Below are positions 36,531 to 44,310 of a stretch of DNA of 64,000 nucleotides, in pieces. A model generated the notes under the pieces. It was not told the origin of the DNA and searched no databases. It saw only the letters and a list, made by a program, of their open reading frames with translations. This stretch comes from Mycolicibacterium sp. CH28 (GTDB taxonomy: Bacteria; Actinomycetota; Actinomycetes; Mycobacteriales; Mycobacteriaceae). A program made the translations under genes and the position numbers. How positions within the stretch are numbered: position 1 is the first letter of the stretch; each line of letters opens with the position of its first letter. The stretch spans positions 508,110 to 572,109 of the forward strand of contig NZ_SRLQ01000001.1 of assembly GCF_004745805.1 (NCBI RefSeq), in the 5' to 3' direction.

Positions 36531-37539
36531 GCGTTGCCAGGGCGGCGTCGACGTCGTCGGCGGTGGTGGCCCACGAACAGACGAAGCGGGCGGCCGGCTG
36601 GTGTGGGTCTGGCACGTGCACCGCGAAATCCTGCCGGACGGCTGCCAGGGCGTCGGGGGTCAGGTCGACGAAGACTTCGTTGGCCTCGGTCGGGGACGCC
36701 AAGTGCAGGCCGAGGTCGGTCAGTCCGGCGCTGAGCCGGGTCGCCATCGAGTTGGCGTGGGCGGCGGACCGCAGCCATTCGCCGTCGCCGACCATCGCCT
36801 CGAATTGCGCTGAGACGTAACGGTGCTTGCTGGCCAGGTGGCCGGTCTGCTTCTGGACGAACTCGATGCCGGCGAAATGCTCGGGACGGCGCACCAGGAT
36901 CGCGTCGCCGAACAACATGCCGTTCTTGGTCCCGCCCACGGTGATGATGTCGGCGTCGCCAACGGCCTGCGCCGGTGTGACGTCGAGGGCAGCAATGGCA
37001 TTGGCGACGCGAGAGCCGTCGACATGGACCAGCAGGTCCAGATCGTGGGCGTGGTCGACGAAGTCGGCGATCGCGTCGGGCCGCCAGACACGGCCGTTCT
37101 CGGTGGATTGGGTGATGGTGACGATGCGGGGCTGGGAGTGATGCACGTCGCCGCGGCGGGTGACACGCCGGTCCAGCTGGCCGGGGTCGATGATGCCGTC
37201 GTCACTGGGCAGGGGTGCCGGGGCGGCGCCGGAGATCAGGACCGGGCCGCCGGCCTCGTCGAGCAGACAGTGGGCGATGTCGCTGCACAAGATCTCATGC
37301 CAGGGCCGGACCGCGGCGGCCAGCGCGATGATGTTGGCCCCGGTGCCGGTGAAGGCGAACAGCACCTCGGCCTGCGGTGCGTCGAATGCCTGCCTGATCA
37401 CGTCGGCGGCGCGCTGGGTGACCGGGTCGTGGCCGTAGGACGAGGTGGCGCCCTCGTTGGCGGAGACGAGCGCTTGGAGGGCCTTCGGATGGGCTGGGGC
37501 GGCGTTGTCGGAGGCGAAGGCGGCGGACGGGGTGGACAC
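36496..37539 (-). CDS. Threonine aldolase family, PLP-dependent
   Basis: A 347-residue fold-type I PLP enzyme of the low-specificity threonine aldolase/beta-eliminating lyase family. SYGHDPVTQRAAD is near the start. The PLP Lys is in TVGGTKNGMLFGD (about 203), and HVDGSRVANA carries the Asp that binds the PLP ring. It cleaves L-threonine or allo-threonine to glycine and acetaldehyde. GTG 37539 was chosen; GACGAT lies six bases upstream, so it may be leaderless. The open frame continues to 38145 without support. Confidence 0.88.
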   Translation of the reverse strand: MSTPSAAFASDNAAPAHPKALQALVSANEGATSSYGHDPVTQRAADVIRQAFDAPQAEVLFAFTGTGANIIALAAAVRPWHEILCSDIAHCLLDEAGGPVLISGAAPAPLPSDDGIIDPGQLDRRVTRRGDVHHSQPRIVTITQSTENGRVWRPDAIADFVDHAHDLDLLVHVDGSRVANAIAALDVTPAQAVGDADIITVGGTKNGMLFGDAILVRRPEHFAGIEFVQKQTGHLASKHRYVSAQFEAMVGDGEWLRSAAHANSMATRLSAGLTDLGLHLASPTEANEVFVDLTPDALAAVRQDFAVHVPDPHQPAARFVCSWATTADDVDAALATLRRTGSDRPRR

Positions 37540-37614
37540 GCGGCCATCGTCGCATCCGCATCGGGTTGAGCAGAACCGTTGCCCGCCCGGGGTGGCCGCC
37601 GCGACAATGTGGGA

Positions 37615-38112
37615 ATGGCCGACGCCGAACCGCACAAGACCGACACCACTGCAGGGCTGGCACCGCTGGCGGGACGGCTCGACCAACTTGCGGAGCGGCT
37701 CGGGGTGAAGTCGGTTCTGGTGATGCGCTCGGAGCCGGATTCCATGGTGGTGGCCGCCACCGCGGGCGAGGCCACCCAGCATTACACCGTCGGCGCGGCC
37801 GGGAAGAAGGCGCTCACCGACACCGCCCGGGTGCCGTTGTACTGCGAGCGCGTGGTCGACGGTGACAGCGCGGTGTTCGTTCGTGATTCCCGCGACGACG
37901 CGACGTTCGCGGGCAACGAGGACGAGGTGGAGTTCGGCCTGCACAACTACCTCGGGCTGCCGATCCACGATGGTTCGGGCAAGGTCGTCGGCACCGTGTG
38001 CGTGCTCGATGATTCGGCGCGTGACTACACCGAGGAGCAGCGCTCCGAGCTGGCCGCCTTCGCCGGCGAGGTGGAGAACGTCGTGCGTGCCGACGACACC
38101 GCCCTGGGCTGA
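37615..38112 (+). CDS. GAF-domain protein
   Basis: A 165-residue protein made of one GAF domain (about residues 15-160), with GLPIHDGSGKVVGTVCVLDDSARDYTEEQ as the typical end. It probably senses a small ligand or redox state; no output domain is attached. The promoter looks good: TTGCCC (37579-37584), 18 bases, GACAAT (37603-37608), six bases, ATG 37615, with no ribosome-binding site. Divergent from threonine aldolase by 75 bases. Confidence 0.85.
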   Translation: MADAEPHKTDTTAGLAPLAGRLDQLAERLGVKSVLVMRSEPDSMVVAATAGEATQHYTVGAAGKKALTDTARVPLYCERVVDGDSAVFVRDSRDDATFAGNEDEVEFGLHNYLGLPIHDGSGKVVGTVCVLDDSARDYTEEQRSELAAFAGEVENVVRADDTALG

Positions 38113-38166
38113 GCCGGTCCTGGTTCCGCCGGGGCCAACCGGCATGCGACCATAGTTGCCGCACTA

Positions 38167-38240
38167 GGGGCGGTAGCTCAGTTGGTTAGAGCCGGGGACT
38201 CATAATCCCTTGGTCGCGGGTTCGAGCCCCGCCCGCCCTA
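38167..38240 (+). tRNA. tRNA with CAT anticodon (Met elongator, or Ile2)
   Basis: A 74-base cloverleaf. The acceptor arms GGGGCGG/CCGCCCT pair with one G-U, the anticodon CAT is at 38201-38203, the T stem is GCGGG/CCCGC with loop TTCGAGC, and the discriminator is A. CCA is not encoded. The CAT anticodon can be Met or lysidine-modified Ile2. The non-initiator form is indicated by the paired first base. Confidence 0.93.
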
Positions 38241-38243
38241 CTC

Positions 38244-38279
38244 AGAGGCTATTTTTCAAGATCAGTCTCTTTTTTTTTT
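38244..38279 (+). terminator. Factor-independent terminator of the tRNA gene
   Basis: AGAGGCT (38244-38250) pairs with AGTCTCT (38264-38270), seven pairs with one G-U, and the stem is followed by a run of ten T (38270-38279). Such a long T run is rare in this GC-rich genome. Confidence 0.7.
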
Positions 38280-38299
38280 GACTCGTCGTCTAGTTTTCG

Positions 38300-38851
38300 C
38301 TATGTGGGCCGGTTGACCCGGGCCCAGGCCTTCCGCACCGTTAGTAGGGCGCCCCTCGCCGTGACCGTGAGGCGGGTCTGGCCGGCGAGCTGGTTCTGCC
38401 AGTCGGCCTGGGTGGGCTCCTTCGTGAAGTCGTGCGGCGCGGGCGGCTGGTTGGTCGGGCCGTAGCGCCGGTAGAGACCTTCTGCTGCGGCGTCGATGGC
38501 GCCGAGGTGACTGAGCGCCCAGAGATCCCACAGATCGCGGGAGGCGTGTCAGTCCACCCACGTCGCGGTCTTGGAAGCGGCGAAGGCGGGCAGCGTGGGC
38601 ACCAACAGTTCGGCGTCCAGGTCGGCCGCGACGGACTTGCGGTCGCCGATTGCGATGAGGTCGATGTCCTCGCTCAGCCGTCCGTTCGGGAGGTGGGTGC
38701 GAGCGAGCGCGGTTCCCCCGATGAAGTGCATGCGGTCGCCAAATTCTCGGCTCAGAAAGGCAAGGAGATGAGAGATGAGGTGGTCGCGTTCGACCTGTTC
38801 GGTCACGACACCGAATTGTTCGGCGACGGCGGCCTTTTCGTCGCTTTTCAC
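38300..38851 (-). pseudogene. AbiEii/MenT-type nucleotidyltransferase toxin, internally deleted and frameshifted
   Basis: The ATG at 38851 opens a 100-codon frame with the nucleotidyltransferase motif IGGTALART...LSEDIDLI, then stops at 38549. In another frame from about 38542 to the TAG at 38300 the C-terminal part of the same family continues: SRDLWDLWALSHLGAIDAAAEGLYRRYGPTNQ and so on. The middle of the protein (roughly a hundred residues against a normal 230-290) is missing. The toxin is therefore most likely dead. Its start overlaps the stop of the intact AbiEi gene (ATGA). Confidence 0.85.
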
Positions 38852-39489
38852 TGCTGCGCCCAGGCTCTCGCGCGATTCAGGGATGCGCCGCGTCGTTGTT
38901 CGGTCGCCAAGGTCTGTAGGCGGCCCTGATCGCTGCGCTCGTACAGCGCCGCCACGGCGGTCGGCACATCGATCTCGGCGCCACCAAGTTCGGGGCGGTG
39001 GGCAAGATCCAGGATTGTCTGCTCGGGTGTGGTCACCAACGTTGGTCCGAGCTCAGTCTCGTAGCGCTCGGCGTCCAACCTTTGAGTGTCCCGCTTGACG
39101 AAGCGAACGACCGCAGTGCGATCGGACAACGCGATCGGGCGGTGCTGGGCAGGGACAGCGACCGTCCCGGTGGCCAGCGCGCGCGGAATCGCTCCGTGTA
39201 GCCGTGCGGCGCTGACCCCCATGACGACGATGTCATCCGGTCCGTATATCGCCGTAGCGATGCCCGCCGCTGCGGCTTCAAGGTCTGGCATCCACCTGCG
39301 TCCCACCATCTCGCGCGGGACGACGACGTAGTAACCATCGGCGAGGCGGTGCAGCAGGCCACGTTCGTGAAGGCGCGCGACCTCAGCGGCGGGATAGGCG
39401 TAGGTGTGCTTCGCCTGTGCGGGGCGGAACGTGCCGAGTGCCTGCGCGGCCAGGCTGGCGGGAACCGCTGTGCTGTGCTTTGGCGTCAT
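38848..39489 (-). CDS. AbiEi-type antitoxin/regulator
   Basis: A 213-residue AbiEi-like antitoxin. The N-terminal winged helix covers AYPAAEVARLHERGLLHRLADGYYVV, and the C-terminal domain includes VMGVSAARLHGAIPRALATGTVAVP and TTPEQTILDLAHRPE. AAGGAG stands seven bases before the ATG. In AbiE systems this protein represses its own operon by binding inverted repeats, and a large nested dyad is found just upstream. It remains intact although its toxin partner is decayed. Locus lies directly behind a tRNA gene, which suggests past acquisition. Confidence 0.85.
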   Translation of the reverse strand: MTPKHSTAVPASLAAQALGTFRPAQAKHTYAYPAAEVARLHERGLLHRLADGYYVVVPREMVGRRWMPDLEAAAAGIATAIYGPDDIVVMGVSAARLHGAIPRALATGTVAVPAQHRPIALSDRTAVVRFVKRDTQRLDAERYETELGPTLVTTPEQTILDLAHRPELGGAEIDVPTAVAALYERSDQGRLQTLATEQRRGASLNRARAWAQQ

Positions 39490-39500
39490 GGTCGCTCCTT

Positions 39501-39543
39501 GAGTATGCAGATCATAGGCTTATAGCCTATAAAATGCATACTC
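39501..39543. promoter_or_regulatory. Nested palindromic operator of the AbiE locus
   Basis: Two inverted repeats share one centre (39522). The outer arms are GAGTATGCA (39501-39509) and TGCATACTC (39535-39543); the inner arms are ATAGGCT (39514-39520) and AGCCTAT (39524-39530) around TAT. It is AT-rich, sits 12 bases before the abiEi ATG and covers the presumed promoter (TATAAG on the minus strand). This fits negative autoregulation by AbiEi. Confidence 0.7.
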
Positions 39544-39656
39544 AAGCGCTCAATTGGCGTCGTCGGCCGTATGTACCGTTCGGACTAGGTGGACGGCGCC
39601 GATGCGATCCGACCAACCCTTGTCATCGATGTGCGTCGCGAGGCTTGCGGACGCCG

Positions 39657-40532
39657 TCATTCGTCTTCTGGCCACAGGATGAAGTCGTCGCAGGTATACC
39701 GGACGGGTTCGAGACCGGCGTCGCGCAGCGCCGAACGGACCGCATAGAGGTGCTCGACGGTCATCTCCAAGGGGGGCTCATCGGGCTGAAATGTCGTGAG
39801 CACGGGGTAGTCGACGCCCGGAGTCGTGGTCATCTCGATGTGACAGCCCAGGACATGAGTGACGGGGTGCGATCGGCAGAATTCGATGAGCCGATCGATG
39901 CTCCGCGAGAACGCTGACCAATCGGTGATGTAGAGCCGGCCCCGGTACACCGTGTCGCCGGTGAACAAGATTCCCGTCCACGGGTCATAGAAGGTGACGG
40001 CTGCTGAGTCATGACCGGGTGTTGCAAGGACTTTGAGGACGCGGTCGCCGAGGTCGACTGTCCTCGTCGCGTCAGGATCGTCGGCGAAGCCGAAGTAGTC
40101 CCATGCCGTCGCCTTGTCGGCCGTCACGAGGGCGGTATCTGGGCGATCTGCGAACTGCGCGTCGCCGGCGACGTGATCGCCGTGGGAATGCGTGTGCAGC
40201 ACCAGCAATTCGTAGGAGGTGTCATCGCGGGGGTGGCGGTCGAGCCACGTCTCGATGAGGTCATCGACAACCGTGCGGAGCGGAAAGTACTCGTGTGAGG
40301 CGGTCGCTCCGGTGTCCAGCAACACCACACGCTTACGGCCAAAGAGCAGGAACAAGAACGGTGCTTCGTAGTCAATGGCCTTGTTTTGCCGCAGGATGAC
40401 CGTGTCGTCGTCGTACCAATAGACCTGCAGATCCGGGTCAGTGTTGTGCTTCGAAGAAACGGACCCGTGAATCCACCGCGCACCGATAGGCCTTGCGACG
40501 GGAATGGCGAATGGTTCGGCAACGTCAGACAT
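39657..40532 (-). CDS. MBL-fold metallohydrolase
   Basis: A 291-residue metallo-beta-lactamase fold protein with HTHSHGDHVAGD (near 115), the metal His in TPGHDSAAVTFYD, the Asp in LFTGDTVYRG and a final His in VLGCHIEMT. The set is typical of glyoxalase II-like or related hydrolases; the substrate is unknown. GGAGGG precedes the ATG at 40532. The frame is open far upstream, but that part lies over the ABC-F gene and is not coding. Confidence 0.85.
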   Translation of the reverse strand: MSDVAEPFAIPVARPIGARWIHGSVSSKHNTDPDLQVYWYDDDTVILRQNKAIDYEAPFLFLLFGRKRVVLLDTGATASHEYFPLRTVVDDLIETWLDRHPRDDTSYELLVLHTHSHGDHVAGDAQFADRPDTALVTADKATAWDYFGFADDPDATRTVDLGDRVLKVLATPGHDSAAVTFYDPWTGILFTGDTVYRGRLYITDWSAFSRSIDRLIEFCRSHPVTHVLGCHIEMTTTPGVDYPVLTTFQPDEPPLEMTVEHLYAVRSALRDAGLEPVRYTCDDFILWPEDE

Positions 40533-40729
40533 CAACCCTCCAAGGTGCGTCGTCTTAACGAGCCGGGTACGGCGCACATCTCGTCCGGGGACACGCTGAC
40601 GCGCATCAACAAGACGAGACGCTAGCACTAGGCGCGACCGGCCTTCAAGCTCACCTCCGGCCGGCTGAGGCACGGGTGAGTGCCAGCCACAGTCGATCCC
40701 AGCCGGGGTGCTGATGCGACGATGTAGCG

Positions 40730-42406
40730 ATGACCGCAACGCTCGTCGCGAAGAATGTGGCCGGCGGATTCGCCCATCGCACCCTGTTCGACGGGGTGGA
40801 CCTGACCGTGGCCCCGGGCGATGTCGTCGGCGTGGTGGGCGCCAACGGGGCCGGCAAGAGCACGCTGCTGCGGATCCTGGCCGGGGACCTGGAGCCGCTT
40901 GAGGGCGCGGTGAGCATCGCTCCCGCCGACGCCTTCGTCGGCTGGCTTCCGCAGGAACACGAACGGGTGCCGGGGGAGACGGTGGCCGCCTACATCGCCC
41001 GGCGCACCGGATGCGCCGACGCGACGCAGGCGATGGAGGCCGCCGCCGCCGCGCTGGCCGAGCCGAGTTCCGCCGAGGGAGATCCGGCAGCGGCCTACTC
41101 GGCGGCGCTGGACCACTGGTTGGCCACCGGTGCGGCGGACCTCGACGACCGCCTGCCCGCTGTCCTGGCCGACCTGGGACTGGACACCGATGCCATCCGG
41201 CCGGATTCGACGCCGATGACCGCACTGTCCGGCGGCCAGGCCGCGCGGGTGGGACTCGCGGCGCTGGTGCTGTCGCGATTCGACGTCGTCCTGCTCGACG
41301 AGCCGACCAATGATCTCGACCTCGACGGGCTGGCACGTCTCGAGCAGTTCGTCCGGGAGTTGCGCGGCGGTGTGGTGCTGGTGAGCCACGATCGGGAGTT
41401 CTTGGCGCGCACCGTAACCCGGGTCCTCGAGCTGGACATCGCCCAGAACACCGCCACCGTCTTCGGTGGGGGATACGAAAGCTATCTGGAAGAGCGGGAG
41501 GTCGGCCGCCGGCATCGGCGCGAACAGTACGAGGAGTTCGCCGAGAAGAAGGCCGACCTGGTCGCCCGCGCCCGCACTCAGCGGGAGTGGTCGAGCCAGG
41601 GGGTGCGCAACGCGATCCGCAAGGCGCCCGACAACGACAAGATCCGCCGGCGCGCAGCATCGGAATCCAGCGAGAAGCAGGCGCAGAAGGTGCGGCAGAT
41701 GGAAAGCCGGATCGCGCGGCTCGAAGAAGTGGCCGAACCACGCAAGGAATGGGTGCTGGAGTTCACCATCGGAGCCGCGCCGCGGTCCAGTTCGGTCGTC
41801 GCCACGCTCGACGATGCCGTTGTGCGACAAGGCGATTTCGTGCTGGGCCCGCTGTCCCTACAGATCGCCGCCGGTGAGCGGATCGGCATCACCGGACCCA
41901 ACGGCGCCGGCAAGTCGACCCTGCTGCGGCTACTGCTCGGTCGTCAGCAGCCAGACGAGGGCCGCGCCAGTCTGGGCGCCAGTGTCGCGATCGGTGAGAT
42001 CGACCAGGCGCGAGCGGTTTTCACCGGTGCGGACCGCTTGGTGGATCGTTTCGAAGAGTTCGTACCGTCCTGGTCGACCGCGGACGTGCGAACCCTGCTC
42101 GCGAAGTTCGGGTTGGCCGCCGACCACGTGGAGCGGCCGGTCGACGAGCTCTCACTCGGCGAACGAACCCGCGCCGGCCTGGCGCTGCTGCAGGCGCGGG
42201 GCACGAACGTCCTGGTGCTCGACGAGCCGACGAACCATCTCGACCTGGCCGCCATCGAGCAGCTCGAGCAGGCGCTGGAGTCCTACGACGGGGCGCTGCT
42301 GCTGGTGACCCATGACCGCCGGATGTTGCAGAACGTTCGGCTGGATCGCTCCTGGGTGGTGGGGAACGGGCAGGTGAGGTCCTTCACGACGGGCGCAGTC
42401 GGGTGA
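40730..42406 (+). CDS. ABC-F family ATPase
   Basis: A 558-residue soluble protein with two ABC ATPase domains and no membrane part. The first has Walker A GANGAGKST (about 38) and Walker B VVLLDEPTNDLD; the second has GPNGAGKST (about 392) and LVLDEPTNHLD. A long charged linker (about 245-330) forms the P-site tRNA interaction arm of ABC-F proteins. The family acts on ribosomes in translation or antibiotic protection; it resembles Rv1473. GACGAT ends six bases before the ATG and no SD is seen, so it is probably leaderless. Confidence 0.9.
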   Translation: MTATLVAKNVAGGFAHRTLFDGVDLTVAPGDVVGVVGANGAGKSTLLRILAGDLEPLEGAVSIAPADAFVGWLPQEHERVPGETVAAYIARRTGCADATQAMEAAAAALAEPSSAEGDPAAAYSAALDHWLATGAADLDDRLPAVLADLGLDTDAIRPDSTPMTALSGGQAARVGLAALVLSRFDVVLLDEPTNDLDLDGLARLEQFVRELRGGVVLVSHDREFLARTVTRVLELDIAQNTATVFGGGYESYLEEREVGRRHRREQYEEFAEKKADLVARARTQREWSSQGVRNAIRKAPDNDKIRRRAASESSEKQAQKVRQMESRIARLEEVAEPRKEWVLEFTIGAAPRSSSVVATLDDAVVRQGDFVLGPLSLQIAAGERIGITGPNGAGKSTLLRLLLGRQQPDEGRASLGASVAIGEIDQARAVFTGADRLVDRFEEFVPSWSTADVRTLLAKFGLAADHVERPVDELSLGERTRAGLALLQARGTNVLVLDEPTNHLDLAAIEQLEQALESYDGALLLVTHDRRMLQNVRLDRSWVVGNGQVRSFTTGAVG

Positions 42407-42425
42407 TCACCGCGAGACTCTGCGG

Positions 42426-43118
42426 CTACTCGATCTGGTCGATGCCCGTGACGGCCTGGGTATAGCGGCCCGGCTCTGCGGAGTGCGCCAGCGCCGGGTC
42501 GCCGTACTCGTCGGGGCGGGCTACGAATACGGTGCCCAAGCCCAGCGCCGCGGCGGCGTCCAGGTCATACGGGTGGGCGGCGACCAGCGCAGCGCGCTGG
42601 GGTGCGATGCCAAGAAAACCCAGCGCTCCGAGGTAGACCTGCGGATCCGGTTTGAACCGACTGAACAGCTCCGCGGTGAAGAGTGCATCGAACCGCAGGT
42701 CCAGCCGTCGGGCCAGGCCGATGACCGTTGCCATGTCGGTGTTGGACAGCGTCGCGGTGAGTGCACCACTGCGGATCGCCGCCAATCCGTCGCGGACATC
42801 GGGCCATGGCACCAACCGCTGCCAGCTCGCCGCGACCCGCGTCGCGGACGCCGCGTCCGGAGCAGGTAAGCCATACGACGCAGCGACGGCGGCGAATCCC
42901 GCCTCGTACTGCCCCTGAACCTTCTGCCACGGCCCACTCAGTTGATCGAGCGTCGAGACGCGGGTGAAGTAGTCCGTGCGCCAGGCCCGGGTGAGGTCGC
43001 CGGGGTCAATGTCGGGGCGGCCGAGTGCGCTCAGATGCTCGGCAACCGCAGCGCGGACCGGGGTATAGAAGTCGAGCAGCGTGCCTTGAACGTCGAACAG
43101 GTAGGCGTCGAATCGCAT
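42426..43118 (-). CDS. HAD-family haloacid dehalogenase type II-like hydrolase
   Basis: A 230-residue HAD hydrolase. Motif I is FDVQGTLLD, where the second Asp of the usual DxD is replaced by Gly as in dehalogenases. Motif II is TLSNTD, motif III is FKPDPQVY, and motif IV is LVAAHPYDLDAAAALGL. It resembles 2-haloacid dehalogenases; the substrate is unproven. ATG 43118 was chosen. It converges on the ABC-F gene. Confidence 0.87.
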   Translation of the reverse strand: MRFDAYLFDVQGTLLDFYTPVRAAVAEHLSALGRPDIDPGDLTRAWRTDYFTRVSTLDQLSGPWQKVQGQYEAGFAAVAASYGLPAPDAASATRVAASWQRLVPWPDVRDGLAAIRSGALTATLSNTDMATVIGLARRLDLRFDALFTAELFSRFKPDPQVYLGALGFLGIAPQRAALVAAHPYDLDAAAALGLGTVFVARPDEYGDPALAHSAEPGRYTQAVTGIDQIE

Positions 43119-43149
43119 GCGGATGTCGTAGCACGGCATCCCCGCAGCG

Positions 43150-44118
43150 TCAGGTCGACTGCAGTTCCTTCTTGCGTGCGTCACGCGCCAGCAGCCGGTC
43201 GCGTTGTTCTTCGAACTTGGTGACTTCGCCTTCCAGCCTGGTTATGTACGCGGCGAGTTGTTCGCGACGCTGGTTGCCGACGGCGGTGAAGTCCTCGCGT
43301 TCGAAGATGCGCCACTTGCGCAAGGTGGGGGCTACGACCTCTTCGAGGTGCTGGCGGGGATCGTAGATTCCGTGCTTGGCCATCAGTACGCCGTTGCGGC
43401 GGAAGTCGGGCATGCCGCGGCCGGGCATCCGGAAGTTCTCCACGACGTCCGCGACGGCTTCCAGCGCCTGATCGGGCACGAGGTCGAGTGCGGAGCCGCA
43501 CACGTTGCGGTAGAAGATCATGTGCAGGTTCTCGTCGGCAGCGATGCGCGCGAGCATCCGGTCGGCGATCGGGTCGTCGCACACCTTGCCGGTGTTGCGG
43601 TGGCTGACTCGGGTGGCGAGCTCTTGAAACGACACGTAGGCGACCGAGAGCAGGAAGTCGGTCTTGTGCCGGGCCTCTTCCTCAGGTGTGGCCGCGAAAC
43701 CGCTGGTCATATGGGCCATGCGGGCCCGCTCCAACGCGACCGGGTCGACAGCGCGGGTCACGACGAGATAGTCGCGCAACACGATGCTGTGCCGGGCCTC
43801 CTCGGCGGTCCACCGGCCCACCCACGTCCCCCACACGCTGTCGAGAGAAAAATGCTGTGCGGCCTCACGGTGGTAGCACGGCAAATTGTCTTCTGTCAGC
43901 AGGTTGGTGATCATGGCCGCCTTCGCGACCTCGCTCAGCTGCGATTGCTCCGGCGCCCAGTCGTCGCCGTCCATCGCCGCGAAGTTACGGCCGAGGTCCC
44001 ACGGCACATAGTCGTGGGGATGCCACTCGACACTCACCGACAGATGGCGGTTGAGGTTTTCCTCGGCGATCGGCCCGAGTTCGTTGAGCAATTCGGATTC
44101 CGTCAATTGCCGCGACAT
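43150..44118 (-). CDS. DesA-like acyl-ACP desaturase (diiron)
   Basis: A 322-residue member of the mycobacterial acyl-[ACP] desaturase family. Diiron ligands are visible in TAEEARHS (near 105) and AADENLHMIFY (near 193), together with an earlier Glu in LTEDNLPCYH. The C-terminal 40 residues are charged and helical. It may introduce a double bond into acyl chains for mycolic or membrane lipids. It takes the position just downstream of jetC where a jetD gene would be expected, but has no relation to JetD. Confidence 0.87.
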   Translation of the reverse strand: MSRQLTESELLNELGPIAEENLNRHLSVSVEWHPHDYVPWDLGRNFAAMDGDDWAPEQSQLSEVAKAAMITNLLTEDNLPCYHREAAQHFSLDSVWGTWVGRWTAEEARHSIVLRDYLVVTRAVDPVALERARMAHMTSGFAATPEEEARHKTDFLLSVAYVSFQELATRVSHRNTGKVCDDPIADRMLARIAADENLHMIFYRNVCGSALDLVPDQALEAVADVVENFRMPGRGMPDFRRNGVLMAKHGIYDPRQHLEEVVAPTLRKWRIFEREDFTAVGNQRREQLAAYITRLEGEVTKFEEQRDRLLARDARKKELQST

Positions 44119-44310
44119 TATGTACCTAACCCCTGCTTTAGCCAGCTAGGGCAAGTCGCCCGCGCGTCACATCTTATCCGCATAACGGGCGAGCCCACCG
44201 CCACCCCGGCCTAGCTGCGCGTGTTGCTCACCGTCGCACGCCGCTCGGCCGGGCGGAGCAGTCGGCAAATTCGCGTCTCACCGGCTTTGCGGGCGACCGA
44301 AAATTCAGGT

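Noticed and set aside
38262..38561. 99-codon minus-strand frame ending in RRVKKKRD as a separate small gene
   Set aside because: The neighbouring frame over the same bases reads as the C-terminal part of AbiEii, so this frame is a shadow of the pseudogene.
40628..41741. Large minus-strand frames opposite the ABC-F gene, also appearing as a long N-terminal extension of the MBL hydrolase
   Set aside because: The ABC-F protein is unmistakable on the plus strand, and the extension is Arg/Pro-rich noise. The MBL gene starts at 40532 with a good SD.
44119..44310. Search for a short or broken jetD between jetC and the desaturase gene
   Set aside because: No frame of either strand here resembles the Toprim/DUF2220 protein, and the gap is too short.
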